64,000 bases of DNA from the NCBI GenBank assembly GCA_009773665.1, contig WSYE01000005.1, forward strand, positions 1-64,000. Direction: 5' to 3'. The notes below the pieces were generated by a model. It did not search any database. It had not been told where the DNA came from and saw only the letters and a program-made list of their open reading frames with translations. Positions 1-8,904 of this stretch are shown one piece after another. The DNA comes from Desulfovibrionaceae bacterium (GTDB lineage: Bacteria; Desulfobacterota; Desulfovibrionia; Desulfovibrionales; Desulfovibrionaceae). Made by a program: the position numbers and the translations under genes. Numbering within the stretch: the stretch's first letter is position 1; each line of letters begins with the position of its first letter.

Positions 1-21
1 CACCAGTCCCAACTCAAGCCT

Positions 22-117
22 CCCGCACACGACGCGAAGCTAAGAGCCGGGTCCAGGGGAGGCTTCTCCCCTGGCGGGTGCAGGGCGGAGCCCGCCGGGT
101 CCAGGGCAGAGCCCTGG
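22..117. repeat. Intergenic hairpin-rich repeat, copy A
   Basis: A string of short perfect hairpins lies just beyond the end of the UbiA gene. Arms are CCAGGGGAG/CTCCCCTGG at 53-74 with loop GCTT and CCAGGGC/GCCCTGG at 101-117 with loop AGA, with a GGCGGG/CCCGCC pairing between them. The element begins with CCCGCACACGACGCGAAGC at 22-40. The reverse complement of that 19-mer occurs at 7490-7508 exactly and at 7378-7396 with one difference. It looks like a dispersed intergenic repeat that could also act as a transcription stop for the minus-strand operon, although it has no T tract. Confidence 0.6.
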
Positions 118-125
118 TCTTACTC

Positions 126-1064
126 TTATACGAAGAGCATCCAGGCCAGCAAAAAGCCAAGCAACACCACGGGGAAATAGCTGGCGCGGTTGAACAGAGC
201 GGCGGCTTCCCCCCTGCCCTTGCGCCGGAAAAGCGCCAACCCCGGCGGCAACAGCAGCCAGCCGATGAGCCCTGCGCCCAGCAGCGCGCCGACGAGGCCG
301 AACCCCATGGGCGCGGCCAGCAGCAGCGCCAGCGTTCCGACCACCACGCCGCAGAGGCAGTAATAGGCCACCGTGCCCGCGTGATCCACGCCCAAGGCCA
401 CGCACAGGGTGCGCGCTCCCTGGCGCTGGTCTTCCTCCAGATCGAACCAGTCGGCGGGGATGTTCTGCCCGCCGACCTCCCAGGCCGAGGTGGTGAGCAA
501 AAGAAGCGCTGGGAACCACCAGGGCGCGCCTGGATCAACGGCCAGGATGGCGGCCACGCCGCCCAGCGACTTGACTATGGCGTTCACGAGCGAGCGCAGA
601 TGGCTGACCTTGAGGAGCATGCAGTAGACCACTTCCAGCGCGCACCCGGCCAGGAGCAGCCAGGCGCACACGGGATTGAGGACGTAAGCCCCGACCAGCG
701 CGGCCACGCCCCAACAGGCGGTCCAGATGAGGCCCTCGCGCCGGGTCAGCAACCCCATGGCCATGGGATGGCGGGCGTAGACCGCGTCCAGGTAGCCGGA
801 GGTGTCGCCGCGCCCGCCCTGATAGTTGTCGCGGTCCACCTTGAGGTCGGCCAGATCGTTGACCGCGTAGACGGCGGTGTACCCTGCGAATACGGTGAAC
901 AGGCCCAGAAGCGCCACACCAAGCGGCGGGAAATGCCCCAGCCAGAGGAGCGCGGCGGCCACGGGCATGGTCATGTCCAGAAGGCCGTGCGGCGTGCGCG
1001 ACAGGGCCAGGAACAGTTTCAAACGGGTGATCGGCCCGCCGAATTGGGCCGTAAGCGACGACAT
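126..1064 (-). CDS. UbiA-family membrane prenyltransferase
   Basis: The 312-residue product is rich in hydrophobic segments and belongs to the UbiA prenyltransferase superfamily, which transfers polyprenyl groups to aromatic or other acceptors within the membrane. The first Asp-rich motif is visible at residues 69-79 (NDLADLKVDRD) and a second, weaker acidic motif at about 201-212 (NIPADWFDLEED). AAGGAG lies five bases before the ATG. The upstream methyltransferase gene ends 56 bases away on the same strand, so the pair is probably one operon making or modifying a prenylated compound. The substrate (quinone precursor, heme or lipid) cannot be told from sequence alone. Confidence 0.8.
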   Translation of the reverse strand: MSSLTAQFGGPITRLKLFLALSRTPHGLLDMTMPVAAALLWLGHFPPLGVALLGLFTVFAGYTAVYAVNDLADLKVDRDNYQGGRGDTSGYLDAVYARHPMAMGLLTRREGLIWTACWGVAALVGAYVLNPVCAWLLLAGCALEVVYCMLLKVSHLRSLVNAIVKSLGGVAAILAVDPGAPWWFPALLLLTTSAWEVGGQNIPADWFDLEEDQRQGARTLCVALGVDHAGTVAYYCLCGVVVGTLALLLAAPMGFGLVGALLGAGLIGWLLLPPGLALFRRKGRGEAAALFNRASYFPVVLLGFLLAWMLFV

Positions 1065-1120
1065 GCAGTCTCCTTGATCGCCTTAGTAAGAGGAGGCGCC
1101 CCCACTGGACAGGCGCGCCG

Positions 1121-1714
1121 TCATCCGTCCGCTCTTTTCACGGCCACGCCGAGCATGGTCAGGCGGGTTTCGTGCGCACCGGGCAGCAACACGAGCCCGC
1201 TATGGGCCATTGCGGCCTTGTACTCGGGGGCCTGAAAGCGGTTGTGGGTGGGGTGGGCGACCACGTGACGCCAGAAGGAATTGGCGTACAGGGCCGCGAA
1301 GATCTCCTCGAAATAGAACGCGCCGCCGGGCTTCAACACGCGCGCCACCTCGGAGATGCCCTGCTCCCAGTCCTCCAGGTGGTGGATGATGCCGAAGTTG
1401 AACACGGCGTCGAAGCTGTGGTCCGGGAACGGCAGACGCTGGGCGTCGCCCTCCATGACCACTGCGGGGGACGCGGCCAGGCGCTTGCGGGCAAGGCGCA
1501 GCATGGCCGGGTCCAGATCCAGGACGTGGAGCGAACGCGGCGCAAAATACTCGAAAATCAGCTGCGCCCCGGCTCCGTTGCCGCATCCGATCTCCAGGAT
1601 GTCGCCGCCGGGCTGCATGGGACGCATGTTCCTGAGCTGCTTTGCCTCGCCGCGTTGCAGGAAGCGCCGCACCACGGAATTACAGAAGAACCGCTCGGGC
1701 CAATTGACGATCAT
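1121..1714 (-). CDS. Class I SAM-dependent methyltransferase
   Basis: This is a Rossmann-fold methyltransferase of about 197 residues. Motif I reads DILEIGCGNGAG, followed by an acidic residue closing the second strand (LHVLDLDPAML) and the post-motif VFNFGIIHHLEDW, all typical of UbiE/COQ5-like or methyltransferase-11 proteins. The ATG at 1714 is preferred over a TTG at 1723, because the TTG would sit directly against the GTAGG that can serve as ribosome binding site for the ATG. It lies immediately upstream of the UbiA-type gene, so it may methylate the same prenylated product. That link is inferred only from gene order. Confidence 0.75.
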   Translation of the reverse strand: MIVNWPERFFCNSVVRRFLQRGEAKQLRNMRPMQPGGDILEIGCGNGAGAQLIFEYFAPRSLHVLDLDPAMLRLARKRLAASPAVVMEGDAQRLPFPDHSFDAVFNFGIIHHLEDWEQGISEVARVLKPGGAFYFEEIFAALYANSFWRHVVAHPTHNRFQAPEYKAAMAHSGLVLLPGAHETRLTMLGVAVKRADG

Positions 1715-1859
1715 GAGCGGCAACCTACGTAAATTGTGCGTACTTTCATCATGCCATCTTCATGTCTTTCCTGGGCCGGGGTGTCAAGAAAATCGGGAAA
1801 GGCTCCGGCTGTGTGGGGACTGCTTGCAACTGCCCGTGCAAGCCCATAAGAGGCATGAG

Positions 1860-3158
1860 ATGAACATCGACTTTTTGATGCAATCGGGCACCGTCCTGAT
1901 TCTTATCGCCTGCAACGGATTCTTCGCCGCCGCCGAGATGGCCGTGCTCACCTCGCGCAGGCCCAAGCTGGCCCAGCTGGCCTCCAGGGGAAGCGCAGGG
2001 GCGCAGGCCGCCCTGAAGCTGGCCGAGCGGCCCGAGGGGTTCCTGGCCGCCCTCCAGATAGGTATCACGCTTCTGACCATCATGTCCGGCGCATACGGCG
2101 AGGCGTCGCTGGCGCACTACGTCACGGACGCGCTGGAGCGCCTCCCGCTCCTGGCCGCGTACGCCGAGACACTGGGCTTCGGGCTGGTGGTGGCGTGCAT
2201 CACCTTCGTCTCGCTCATCGTCGGCGAGCTTGTCCCCAAGCGCCTGGCCATCGCCGCGCCCGAGGCCATCGCCGTGCGCGTGGCGCGGCCCATGGCCCTG
2301 CTGCTGCGGCTGGCCTCCCCGGCGGTGTGGGTACTGTCGGGTTCCACGCGCGCCATCCTGAAGCTGCTGCGTGTAAAGGAGGACGCTGTCTCCCACGTCA
2401 GCGAGGAGGAGATCAGGCTGCTGGTGCGCCAGGCCGCCACGGCGGGCGTTCTGGAGGACGTGGAGCGTGACATGCTGGAGCGCGTCATGCGCCTGGGGGA
2501 CCGCCCCGTGGGCACGCTCATGACCCACCGCTCACGCATCGTCTGCCTGGACCTGGAGCACCCCGACGCCATCCGCGAGACCATCCGGGCCACGCCCTTC
2601 AACCGCTTCCCCGTGGTGCGCGGCGGGCTGGAAAACCTGCTGGGCATCGCCGAGGCCAAGGATCTGCTGGCCGTGAACGTCTGCGAGAGCGTCCTGGACA
2701 TCCTGCCGGTGATGGTCTCGCCGCCCCACGTGCTGGAGTCCACCACCACCTTCAAGCTGCTGGAGCAGCTCAAGCTTGCGGGCCAGAATCTGGCCGTCGT
2801 GGTGGACGAATTCGGCGACGTGCTGGGGCTGGTGACCTTCACCGATGTGCTGGAGGCCATCGTGGGCGACATGGGCCTGCCCGGCGAGGCCGGGGAGCCT
2901 CGCATCGTGCAGCGCTCCGACGGCTCCTGGCTGATCGACGGCATGACCCCGGTTGCCGAGGTGTTCGACCTGCTGGAGGACGACGCCCCCCAGGGCGATT
3001 TCCAGACCCTGGCTGGTTTCGTGCTGCACACCCTGGGACGCATCCCGGCCATGGCCGAGTCCTTCGAGTACGGAGCCCACCGCTTCGAGGTGGTGGACAT
3101 GGACGGCAGAAGGGTGGACCGGATACTTGTGCAAAAAGTCCCAAGACAGGCGGCGTGA
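1860..3158 (+). CDS. CNNM/HlyC-CorC family transporter-like protein
   Basis: The 432-residue protein has the layout of the hemolysin C/CorC family. An N-terminal CNNM (DUF21) membrane domain of several hydrophobic segments covers about residues 1-200 and opens with MNIDFLMQSGTVLILIACNG. A CBS-domain pair follows at about 215-335, then a C-terminal CorC_HlyC domain containing the typical 'VVVDEFGDVLGLVT' stretch just before it. Family members are linked to Mg2+/Co2+ efflux or cation homeostasis, with the CBS pair binding nucleotide. The reading frame is open further upstream, but AGAGG before the ATG at 1860 and the transmembrane start fix this beginning. It is divergent from the methyltransferase. 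Confidence 0.85.
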   Translation: MNIDFLMQSGTVLILIACNGFFAAAEMAVLTSRRPKLAQLASRGSAGAQAALKLAERPEGFLAALQIGITLLTIMSGAYGEASLAHYVTDALERLPLLAAYAETLGFGLVVACITFVSLIVGELVPKRLAIAAPEAIAVRVARPMALLLRLASPAVWVLSGSTRAILKLLRVKEDAVSHVSEEEIRLLVRQAATAGVLEDVERDMLERVMRLGDRPVGTLMTHRSRIVCLDLEHPDAIRETIRATPFNRFPVVRGGLENLLGIAEAKDLLAVNVCESVLDILPVMVSPPHVLESTTTFKLLEQLKLAGQNLAVVVDEFGDVLGLVTFTDVLEAIVGDMGLPGEAGEPRIVQRSDGSWLIDGMTPVAEVFDLLEDDAPQGDFQTLAGFVLHTLGRIPAMAESFEYGAHRFEVVDMDGRRVDRILVQKVPRQAA

Positions 3159-3255
3159 GGCTGAAACGGCGTTTTAGCTGTTGTCAGACCTTGGCATTTC
3201 GGGTAGGGGATTGAATCCTTTTCGAGGGAATATCCTGTTGGAGGTCAACCAACTC

Positions 3256-4989
3256 ATGGTCAACACTGAACAGTCAGAATCAGAAACTTCTACCCCCATG
3301 GACATGGAAGTAAACTTCGAGGCCGCACTCGAGAACTATCTTAACGAAGATTTCGGCGATCTCGAAGAAGGCGTCATCACCAGAGGCGTGGTGGTGCGTG
3401 TCGGCAAGGAGCACATCCTGGTCGACGTGAACTTCAAGTCCGAGGGGCAGATCCCGGTATCGGAATTCACCGATCCCGAGGGCAACGTAACCGTCGGCGT
3501 TGGCGACGAAATCGACGTCTACGTCGTGGGCAAGAACGAGTCCGAAGGCACCATCCATCTCTCGCGCGACCGCGCCAAGCGGATGCAGCTGTTTGACAAG
3601 TTGGAAGACCTCCAAGACAAGGACGACATCATCACCGGCCGCATCCAGCGGCGCATCAAGGGCGGCTACACCGTGGACCTGGGCGGCGTCGAAGCCTTCC
3701 TGCCCGGCTCCCACGTTGACCTTCGCCCCGTGCCCGACATGGACGCGCTGGTTGGCAACGAATTCGAATTCCGCGTTCTCAAGATCAACCGCCGCCGTTC
3801 CAACGTGATCGTGTCGCGCCGGGTGCTTCTTGAGGAGCGCCGCGAATCGCTTCGCCGTGACCTGCTCACCACCCTGGAAGAAAGCCAGACCGTTACCGGC
3901 CGCGTCAAGAACATCACCGAGTACGGCGTGTTCGTGGACCTGGGCGGCTTGGACGGCCTGATGCACATCACCGACATGTCCTGGAAGCGCGTCAAGCACC
4001 CCAAGGAGATGGTCTCCCTGGGCGACGAGCTGGAACTCAAGGTTCTGTCCTTCGACAAGGACAAGCAGAAGGTTTCGCTCGGCATGAAGCAGCTCACCCC
4101 GGACCCCTGGCAGAACATCGCCGACAAGTACCCGGTGGACCGCCGCATGTCCGGCAAGGTCACCAACCTGGTGGACTACGGCGCGTTCGTGGAACTGGAA
4201 GCCGGCGTCGAGGGCCTGGTGCACATCTCCGAGATGAGCTGGACCCGCAAGCTCCGTCACCCGTCCCAGATGGTTCACCTGGGCGACGAAGTCGAAGTTG
4301 TCGTGCTTGGCGTCGATCCCGACAAGAAGCGCATCAGCCTCGGCATGAAGCAGGTCAAGCCCAACCCCTGGGATCTGGTGGCCGAGCGCTACCCCGAGGG
4401 CGCTGTGCTTGAAGGCACCGTCAAGAACATCACTGAGTTCGGCATCTTCATCGGCATCGAGGACGGCATCGACGGCCTGATCCACGTGTCCGACATCTCC
4501 TGGACCAAGAAAGTCCGCCACCCCGGCGAGATGTTCAAGGTCGGCGACGTCGTGCGCGCCAAGGTCCTCACCGTGGACAAGCAGTCCGAGAAGTTCACCC
4601 TGGGCATCAAGCAGCTCTCCGACGACCCCTGGCACGACGTGCCCGGACGTTACCCGGTGGGCGCAATGGTCAAGGGCCTGGTGACCAACATCACCGACTT
4701 CGGTCTGTTCGTGGAAGTTGAGGAAGGCATCGAAGGCCTGGTTCACGTCTCCGAAATCAGCCGCAAGAAGGTCAAGACCCCTGCCGAGCTGTACAAGGAA
4801 GGCGACCAGATCGAAGCCCGCGTCATCCACGTGAGCGCCGACGAACGCCGCCTGGGCCTCTCCATCAAGTCCCTCAAGGAAGACGACGACAAGCGCAAGT
4901 CCAAGGAATACCGTTCCTCGGGCCCCGAAGTCGGCGTTGGCCTCGGCGACCTGATCCGCCAGAAGCAAGAAGAGGATGCCCAGCAGTAA
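3256..4989 (+). CDS. rpsA: 30S ribosomal protein S1
   Basis: The 577-residue protein contains six consecutive S1 RNA-binding repeats, each with the pattern 'G.V.NI..YGVFVDL..G..GL.H.S.MSW'. Their order is two divergent N-terminal repeats that bind the ribosome, then four canonical ones that bind mRNA. The length matches proteobacterial S1. The frame is open from 3181, but GGAGG at 3240-3244 and the acidic N-terminus MVNTEQSESE support the ATG at 3256. The C-terminal end overlaps the start of the SppA-like gene, implying translational coupling. A large antisense frame covering this gene is a codon-bias shadow. Confidence 0.95.
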   Translation: MVNTEQSESETSTPMDMEVNFEAALENYLNEDFGDLEEGVITRGVVVRVGKEHILVDVNFKSEGQIPVSEFTDPEGNVTVGVGDEIDVYVVGKNESEGTIHLSRDRAKRMQLFDKLEDLQDKDDIITGRIQRRIKGGYTVDLGGVEAFLPGSHVDLRPVPDMDALVGNEFEFRVLKINRRRSNVIVSRRVLLEERRESLRRDLLTTLEESQTVTGRVKNITEYGVFVDLGGLDGLMHITDMSWKRVKHPKEMVSLGDELELKVLSFDKDKQKVSLGMKQLTPDPWQNIADKYPVDRRMSGKVTNLVDYGAFVELEAGVEGLVHISEMSWTRKLRHPSQMVHLGDEVEVVVLGVDPDKKRISLGMKQVKPNPWDLVAERYPEGAVLEGTVKNITEFGIFIGIEDGIDGLIHVSDISWTKKVRHPGEMFKVGDVVRAKVLTVDKQSEKFTLGIKQLSDDPWHDVPGRYPVGAMVKGLVTNITDFGLFVEVEEGIEGLVHVSEISRKKVKTPAELYKEGDQIEARVIHVSADERRLGLSIKSLKEDDDKRKSKEYRSSGPEVGVGLGDLIRQKQEEDAQQ

Positions 4990-5908
4990 TAACACCATGC
5001 CGAAGACGGGTTTCAGACAGCGCCACCCGGTGTTGTTCGTCTTCGGCATTCTCTTTGCGGCCATGACCCTCACCACAGGGGTCATGGCCCTTTTCTTTTC
5101 CGCAGCAGGCTACGACGACGAGGACTTCGCCTTCACCCTGCCCGCCAGCGAAAAGCTCGGCGTGGCCTACCTGGACGGCACCATCGAGTCCTCGGGACGT
5201 TTCGTGGCCTTCCTGAAGAAGCTGCGCGAAGACCCAGACGTCAAGGGCGTGCTGCTCCGCATTAACTCCGGCGGCGGCGGCTTCGGCCCCTCCCAGGAGA
5301 TCTTCCGCGCCGTAAAGGCACTGGCCGCCAAGAAGCCCGTGGTCGTCTCCATCGGCTCCATGGCCGCAAGCGGCGGTTACTACGCCGCCTGCCCCGCCAA
5401 GGTGATCTACGCCCTGCCCGGCTCCATCACCGGCTCCATCGGCGTGCGCAGCATGTTCCCAAGCGTTGTCGGCGTCACCGACAAGATCGGCTTCACCTTC
5501 TCGAGCTTCACCACCGGCAAGTTGAAAGACGCTGGTTCCCCCTTCAGGGAACTCACCGAGGAGGACCGCGCCTATCTGCAAGGCCTCATGAACGACCTGC
5601 ACGACATCTTCGTGGGCGACGTGGCCCAGGCACGCAACCTGAACCCCGCCGACCTCACCGCCCTGCAAGGCAAGGCCATGACCGCCGCCAACGCCCTGAC
5701 CATCGGGCTGGTGGACAAGATGGGCGGACAGGAAGAAGCCATGGAGGAACTTCGGACGCTCTCCGGGATCACCAAGAAAAATCCTGCCACCGTTCGCGGC
5801 CCCAAGAAGGAGCAGTCCCGCCTGGAGGAGTTCTTCGGACGCATGGGCGCGGCTTTCATCCAGGGCGTCACCGCCTCCCAGCCCGGATTTGAGCTGCGCG
5901 CGCAGTAG
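4976..5908 (+). CDS. sppA: Signal peptide peptidase SppA-like S49 protease
   Basis: The 310-residue product carries one N-terminal membrane anchor (about residues 20-42) followed by a single S49 protease domain. It is therefore the short, one-domain SppA type that degrades signal peptides at the outer face of the inner membrane. The Ser nucleophile lies in MAASGGYYAA and the general-base Lys region follows SITGSIGV. The start is uncertain: ATG 4976 overlaps rpsA by 14 bases with AGAGG directly against it, and ATG 4997 is also in frame. Coupling to rpsA is likely either way. Confidence 0.85.
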   Translation: MPSSNNTMPKTGFRQRHPVLFVFGILFAAMTLTTGVMALFFSAAGYDDEDFAFTLPASEKLGVAYLDGTIESSGRFVAFLKKLREDPDVKGVLLRINSGGGGFGPSQEIFRAVKALAAKKPVVVSIGSMAASGGYYAACPAKVIYALPGSITGSIGVRSMFPSVVGVTDKIGFTFSSFTTGKLKDAGSPFRELTEEDRAYLQGLMNDLHDIFVGDVAQARNLNPADLTALQGKAMTAANALTIGLVDKMGGQEEAMEELRTLSGITKKNPATVRGPKKEQSRLEEFFGRMGAAFIQGVTASQPGFELRAQ

Positions 5909-5969
5909 CTGCCATTCGCCACCCCGTATTTTTCGTCTTCCACGCCGTCCTTGACATGGGAATCTGTTC

Positions 5970-7316
5970 GTGAAAGACAATATCTATCCTTTTGCGAATG
6001 GTTCTAGACGGATGCCCCAAACAGATCTGAAATCCCTCAAGGTCCTTATCGTTGAAGACGATACGCCGTCCCGCCTCTGCCTGACCCTGACCCTGGAAGA
6101 CAGAGTCGGTCAGGTTTTCGAGGCTGACAACGGCAAGACCGGTCTGGAACTGTACCATCGCCACACTCCCGACGTCATCATAACCGACCTGCGCATGCCC
6201 TGCATGGACGGCCTCTCCATGATACGCACCCTGCGCGAATCAGGCTGCAAGCCCTACGTCATCATCGCCTCCGGCTACGGCGAGGAGGACTCCTACCTGG
6301 ACGCCATCGAGCTCAAGGTGAACCTCTTCGTCAAAAAGCCTTACCACCCCGAGAACATCCTCTCCGGGCTCAGCCGTGCCCACCAGGACATCCAGCAGCA
6401 CCGCAAGGACAAGGCCCGCAGCAAAATTGCCGACGGGCTTCTCTCCAACGTACCCAACTGCCACGTGATTTCCGACGGGGACCACATCCTCTATTTCAAC
6501 GACCCCAAGCGGATACTCCCGGCCCAGGCCGCCGAAGGCAAGGATCTGGGTTTGTTTTTGCGCCAGCACTTCTCCCTGGCCCAGCGCAACGGCGCGGCAC
6601 GCACCACCCTGCCCCAGGATGTCGCCTCCTGGCTGGTCAGGCACCAGGGCCGCGAGTTCATACTGGCCCCCAACGCCAACAGTCACGACTCCCGCCCCAG
6701 GCGCTTCCTGCTGACCATAGACCATGTGAGTTTCGGTGATGAAAAGCGTCATCTGCTCACGTTCACCGACATCTCGCTGATCGAGACCGAGCGCGAGCAG
6801 CTCTCGCGCCTCGCCGGGCGCGACTTCCTCACCGGTGTCGGCAACCGCCAGGCCTTCGAGACCGAACTGGCCCGCGAGTCCAAGCGCGCACTGCGACACG
6901 GCTCCGACCTGTGCCTGACCATGCTGGACATCGACGACTTCAAGTCCGTCAACGACACCTTCGGCCATCAGACCGGGGACGCCGTTCTGGTGGAACTTGC
7001 CCGCGTGCTCGGCAGCGCAGTGCGTGTGACCGACGTGGTCTGCCGCTACGGCGGCGAAGAGTTCATGGTCATCATGCCCCAGACTGGCCTTGAAGGGGCG
7101 CGTCAGTGTGCCTTGAAGCTGGGGTCCGCCATCGCCACGCACGATTTCGGCATCGGGCGCGCCGTCACCGTCAGCATCGGCCTGGCCTGCTGCAAGCCCG
7201 GCGAATCGTCCCAGACCCTCGTCCGCAGGGTCGATACTGCCCTCTACCAAGCCAAGAACGCCGGAAAGAACCGCGTGATCGTGGCTCAGGACGCAAATTT
7301 CAGCTGCACTGATTAG
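5970..7316 (+). CDS. Response regulator with GGDEF diguanylate cyclase output
   Basis: This is a 448-residue signalling protein. A receiver domain covers about residues 22-145, with acidic pocket VEDD, phospho-acceptor Asp73 in ITDLRMP and the conserved Lys in VKKPY. A middle PAS-like region of about 150 residues follows, then a GGDEF domain. The active site reads GGEEF at 361-365, which is catalytically competent, and the inhibitory I-site RxxD is present at 352-355, so it should make c-di-GMP with product feedback. The GTG start at 5970 is used here; an ATG at 6012 is possible. No sensor kinase is adjacent. Confidence 0.85.
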   Translation: MKDNIYPFANGSRRMPQTDLKSLKVLIVEDDTPSRLCLTLTLEDRVGQVFEADNGKTGLELYHRHTPDVIITDLRMPCMDGLSMIRTLRESGCKPYVIIASGYGEEDSYLDAIELKVNLFVKKPYHPENILSGLSRAHQDIQQHRKDKARSKIADGLLSNVPNCHVISDGDHILYFNDPKRILPAQAAEGKDLGLFLRQHFSLAQRNGAARTTLPQDVASWLVRHQGREFILAPNANSHDSRPRRFLLTIDHVSFGDEKRHLLTFTDISLIETEREQLSRLAGRDFLTGVGNRQAFETELARESKRALRHGSDLCLTMLDIDDFKSVNDTFGHQTGDAVLVELARVLGSAVRVTDVVCRYGGEEFMVIMPQTGLEGARQCALKLGSAIATHDFGIGRAVTVSIGLACCKPGESSQTLVRRVDTALYQAKNAGKNRVIVAQDANFSCTD

Positions 7317-7360
7317 TTTCGATTTTTTGGAAGATATCCTAAGAGGCAGGAGGGAAGACG

Positions 7361-7508
7361 CCTCCGGCGGCCATGCCGCTTCGCATCGTGTGCGGGAGAG
7401 CGGCGGGTATGCGCTCACGCGGGCCGAGCAACGTATATTTTTCTGAGCCTCCGGCGGCCAAAGGGCTACGCCCTCTGGACACCCTCTCCGCTTCGCGTCG
7501 TGTGCGGG
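7361..7508. repeat. Intergenic hairpin-rich repeat, copies B and C
   Basis: Two partial units of the same intergenic element lie side by side in the gap before the methyltransferase. CCTCCGGCGGCC occurs at 7361-7372 and 7448-7459. GCTTCGCATCGTGTGCGGG is at 7378-7396, and its one-base variant at 7490-7508 is an exact inverse match to 22-40. AGGGCTACGCCCT at about 7461-7473 is a small hairpin like those in copy A. No gene is seen in 7317-7540. Confidence 0.6.
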
Positions 7509-7540
7509 CGTTTCTCGCATTACCCTGAGGTTGGTTTACA

Positions 7541-8182
7541 ATGCGGCTGGCAGACGACGAGTATGGCGCTGTCGCGCCCATTTACGATGCAGCCACTGCC
7601 TGGGCGCTCGATCCCTTGCGCCGGGAATTGGGCGAAGCCGTGGGGCGGGAGCGAGCCGTGAAAGTGCTGGACGTATGTTGCGGCACGGGACGGCAGTGTC
7701 TGTTCTATGCTAAGACGGGGCGCGACGCGGTGGGGTTGGACCTCTCTTGGGGCATGATCCGAAGGGCCGCGCGGCTTGAGAATATACACGCGGCCCGTAT
7801 GGCCTTCCTGAGAGGCGATGCGTGCAGGTTGCCCTTTCCTGACGCCAGCTTCATCGTGAGCACCATCGCCCTGGCCCTGCACGAAAAACCTCCGGGAATG
7901 CGTCCGCTCATTCTGGCGGAGATGCTCCGGGTCACCGCTCCAGGCGGTCTGATCGGGGTAGTGGATTATCTTTCGCCGAAGACGGGCGCGCAGTCCGCAC
8001 TCTCCTGGGGCGTGAAGGCCGTGGAACGCCTCGCCGGGCGCGACCATCACGCCCATTATGCCGATTATATGCGCCAGGGCGGGCTGGAAGGTCTGCTTGA
8101 ACGGCAGGGAATGAGGATGTTTGACGTCAGACGCCGCATGTTCGGCCTCATCGGCATCGCCCTCATCCGGCGTCCCGCCTGA
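7541..8182 (+). CDS. UbiE-like SAM-dependent methyltransferase
   Basis: This 213-residue class I methyltransferase has motif I VLDVCCGTGRQ, the acidic strand end VGLDLSWGM and a later LPFPDASFIVSTIALALHEK block, all characteristic of the methyltransferase-11/UbiE group. The gene stands alone, converging with the HAD gene two bases away. Substrate is unknown. The Cys pair in the glycine loop (CCGTG) is common in this subgroup and not a defect. Confidence 0.75.
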   Translation: MRLADDEYGAVAPIYDAATAWALDPLRRELGEAVGRERAVKVLDVCCGTGRQCLFYAKTGRDAVGLDLSWGMIRRAARLENIHAARMAFLRGDACRLPFPDASFIVSTIALALHEKPPGMRPLILAEMLRVTAPGGLIGVVDYLSPKTGAQSALSWGVKAVERLAGRDHHAHYADYMRQGGLEGLLERQGMRMFDVRRRMFGLIGIALIRRPA

Positions 8183-8184
8183 AA

Positions 8185-8856
8185 TCAGAACCAACCCTGC
8201 GCTTCCAGGCGCGTGAACAGCTCATCCGCATCCATGGCCAGAAAATCGGGAGCGGCTTCCTGGAGTTCAGAAAAAGGCGTCTCCCCGCTGGCCACGGCCC
8301 CGGCCAGGACTCCCGCGCGCCGGGCCGTCAGCACGTCCAGGGGATGATCCCCAACCATCAGGGCCTCGCCAGGGCGCGCATCCAGCAGGCCAAGCGCTTC
8401 AAGCAGGTGCGCCGGGTCCGGCTTCACCGCCGCCACATCCTCGCGTGCAAGCACTGCGGCCAGATACCGGGACGCGTCAGGGAAGACAGCTTCCACGGCC
8501 TGACGGCTGTTGCGGGTGATAACAGCCAGGGCCACGCCGCGCCCGCTCAGGCGTGAAAGCATGGGCCGCACGAAGTCGAACAGGCTGGTGCGCGCGGCGG
8601 CCTCGCGCTCCATCTCCTCGATCAGGGCGTGGGAGTCGCGCCGGAAGTCCCCGGCCTGAGCCGGGCTCATCAGGCTGCCAAGCGCCTCGATCCATTCCAG
8701 GGCCGGTAGTCCACCGGGATTCACCGGGTTTCCCAGGCGAATGGAGGCCAATTCCCCCACGCGCCGTTTCATCAGCGGGAAATCCAGCGCCGGTCGGGCC
8801 AGGGTGCCGTCGAAATCAAACACCGCCGCGCGCAGTCGTGAACCGTTTCGCATCAT
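8185..8856 (-). CDS. HAD-superfamily phosphatase
   Basis: The 223-residue protein shows the full haloacid dehalogenase signature. Motif I is DFDGTL near residues 13-18, motif II is VITRNS, the motif III Lys is in VKPDP, and motif IV is MVGDHPLDV. The helical cap between motifs I and II places it with phosphoglycolate phosphatase/Gph-like enzymes, so hydrolysis of a small phosphomonoester is likely. ATGs at 8856 and 8853 are both possible. It is divergent from the flavoprotein at 8905, the two sharing a 48-base gap. Confidence 0.8.
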   Translation of the reverse strand: MMRNGSRLRAAVFDFDGTLARPALDFPLMKRRVGELASIRLGNPVNPGGLPALEWIEALGSLMSPAQAGDFRRDSHALIEEMEREAAARTSLFDFVRPMLSRLSGRGVALAVITRNSRQAVEAVFPDASRYLAAVLAREDVAAVKPDPAHLLEALGLLDARPGEALMVGDHPLDVLTARRAGVLAGAVASGETPFSELQEAAPDFLAMDADELFTRLEAQGWF

Positions 8857-8904
8857 TGCCTCCAGGCGCTCAACCGGGTATCAGGTGGCCCTTCTGGGGG
8901 CAAG

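Noticed and set aside
3280-5085. Long open frame antisense to rpsA
   Set aside because: Codon-bias shadow in GC-rich DNA; the sense strand encodes six clear S1 repeats.
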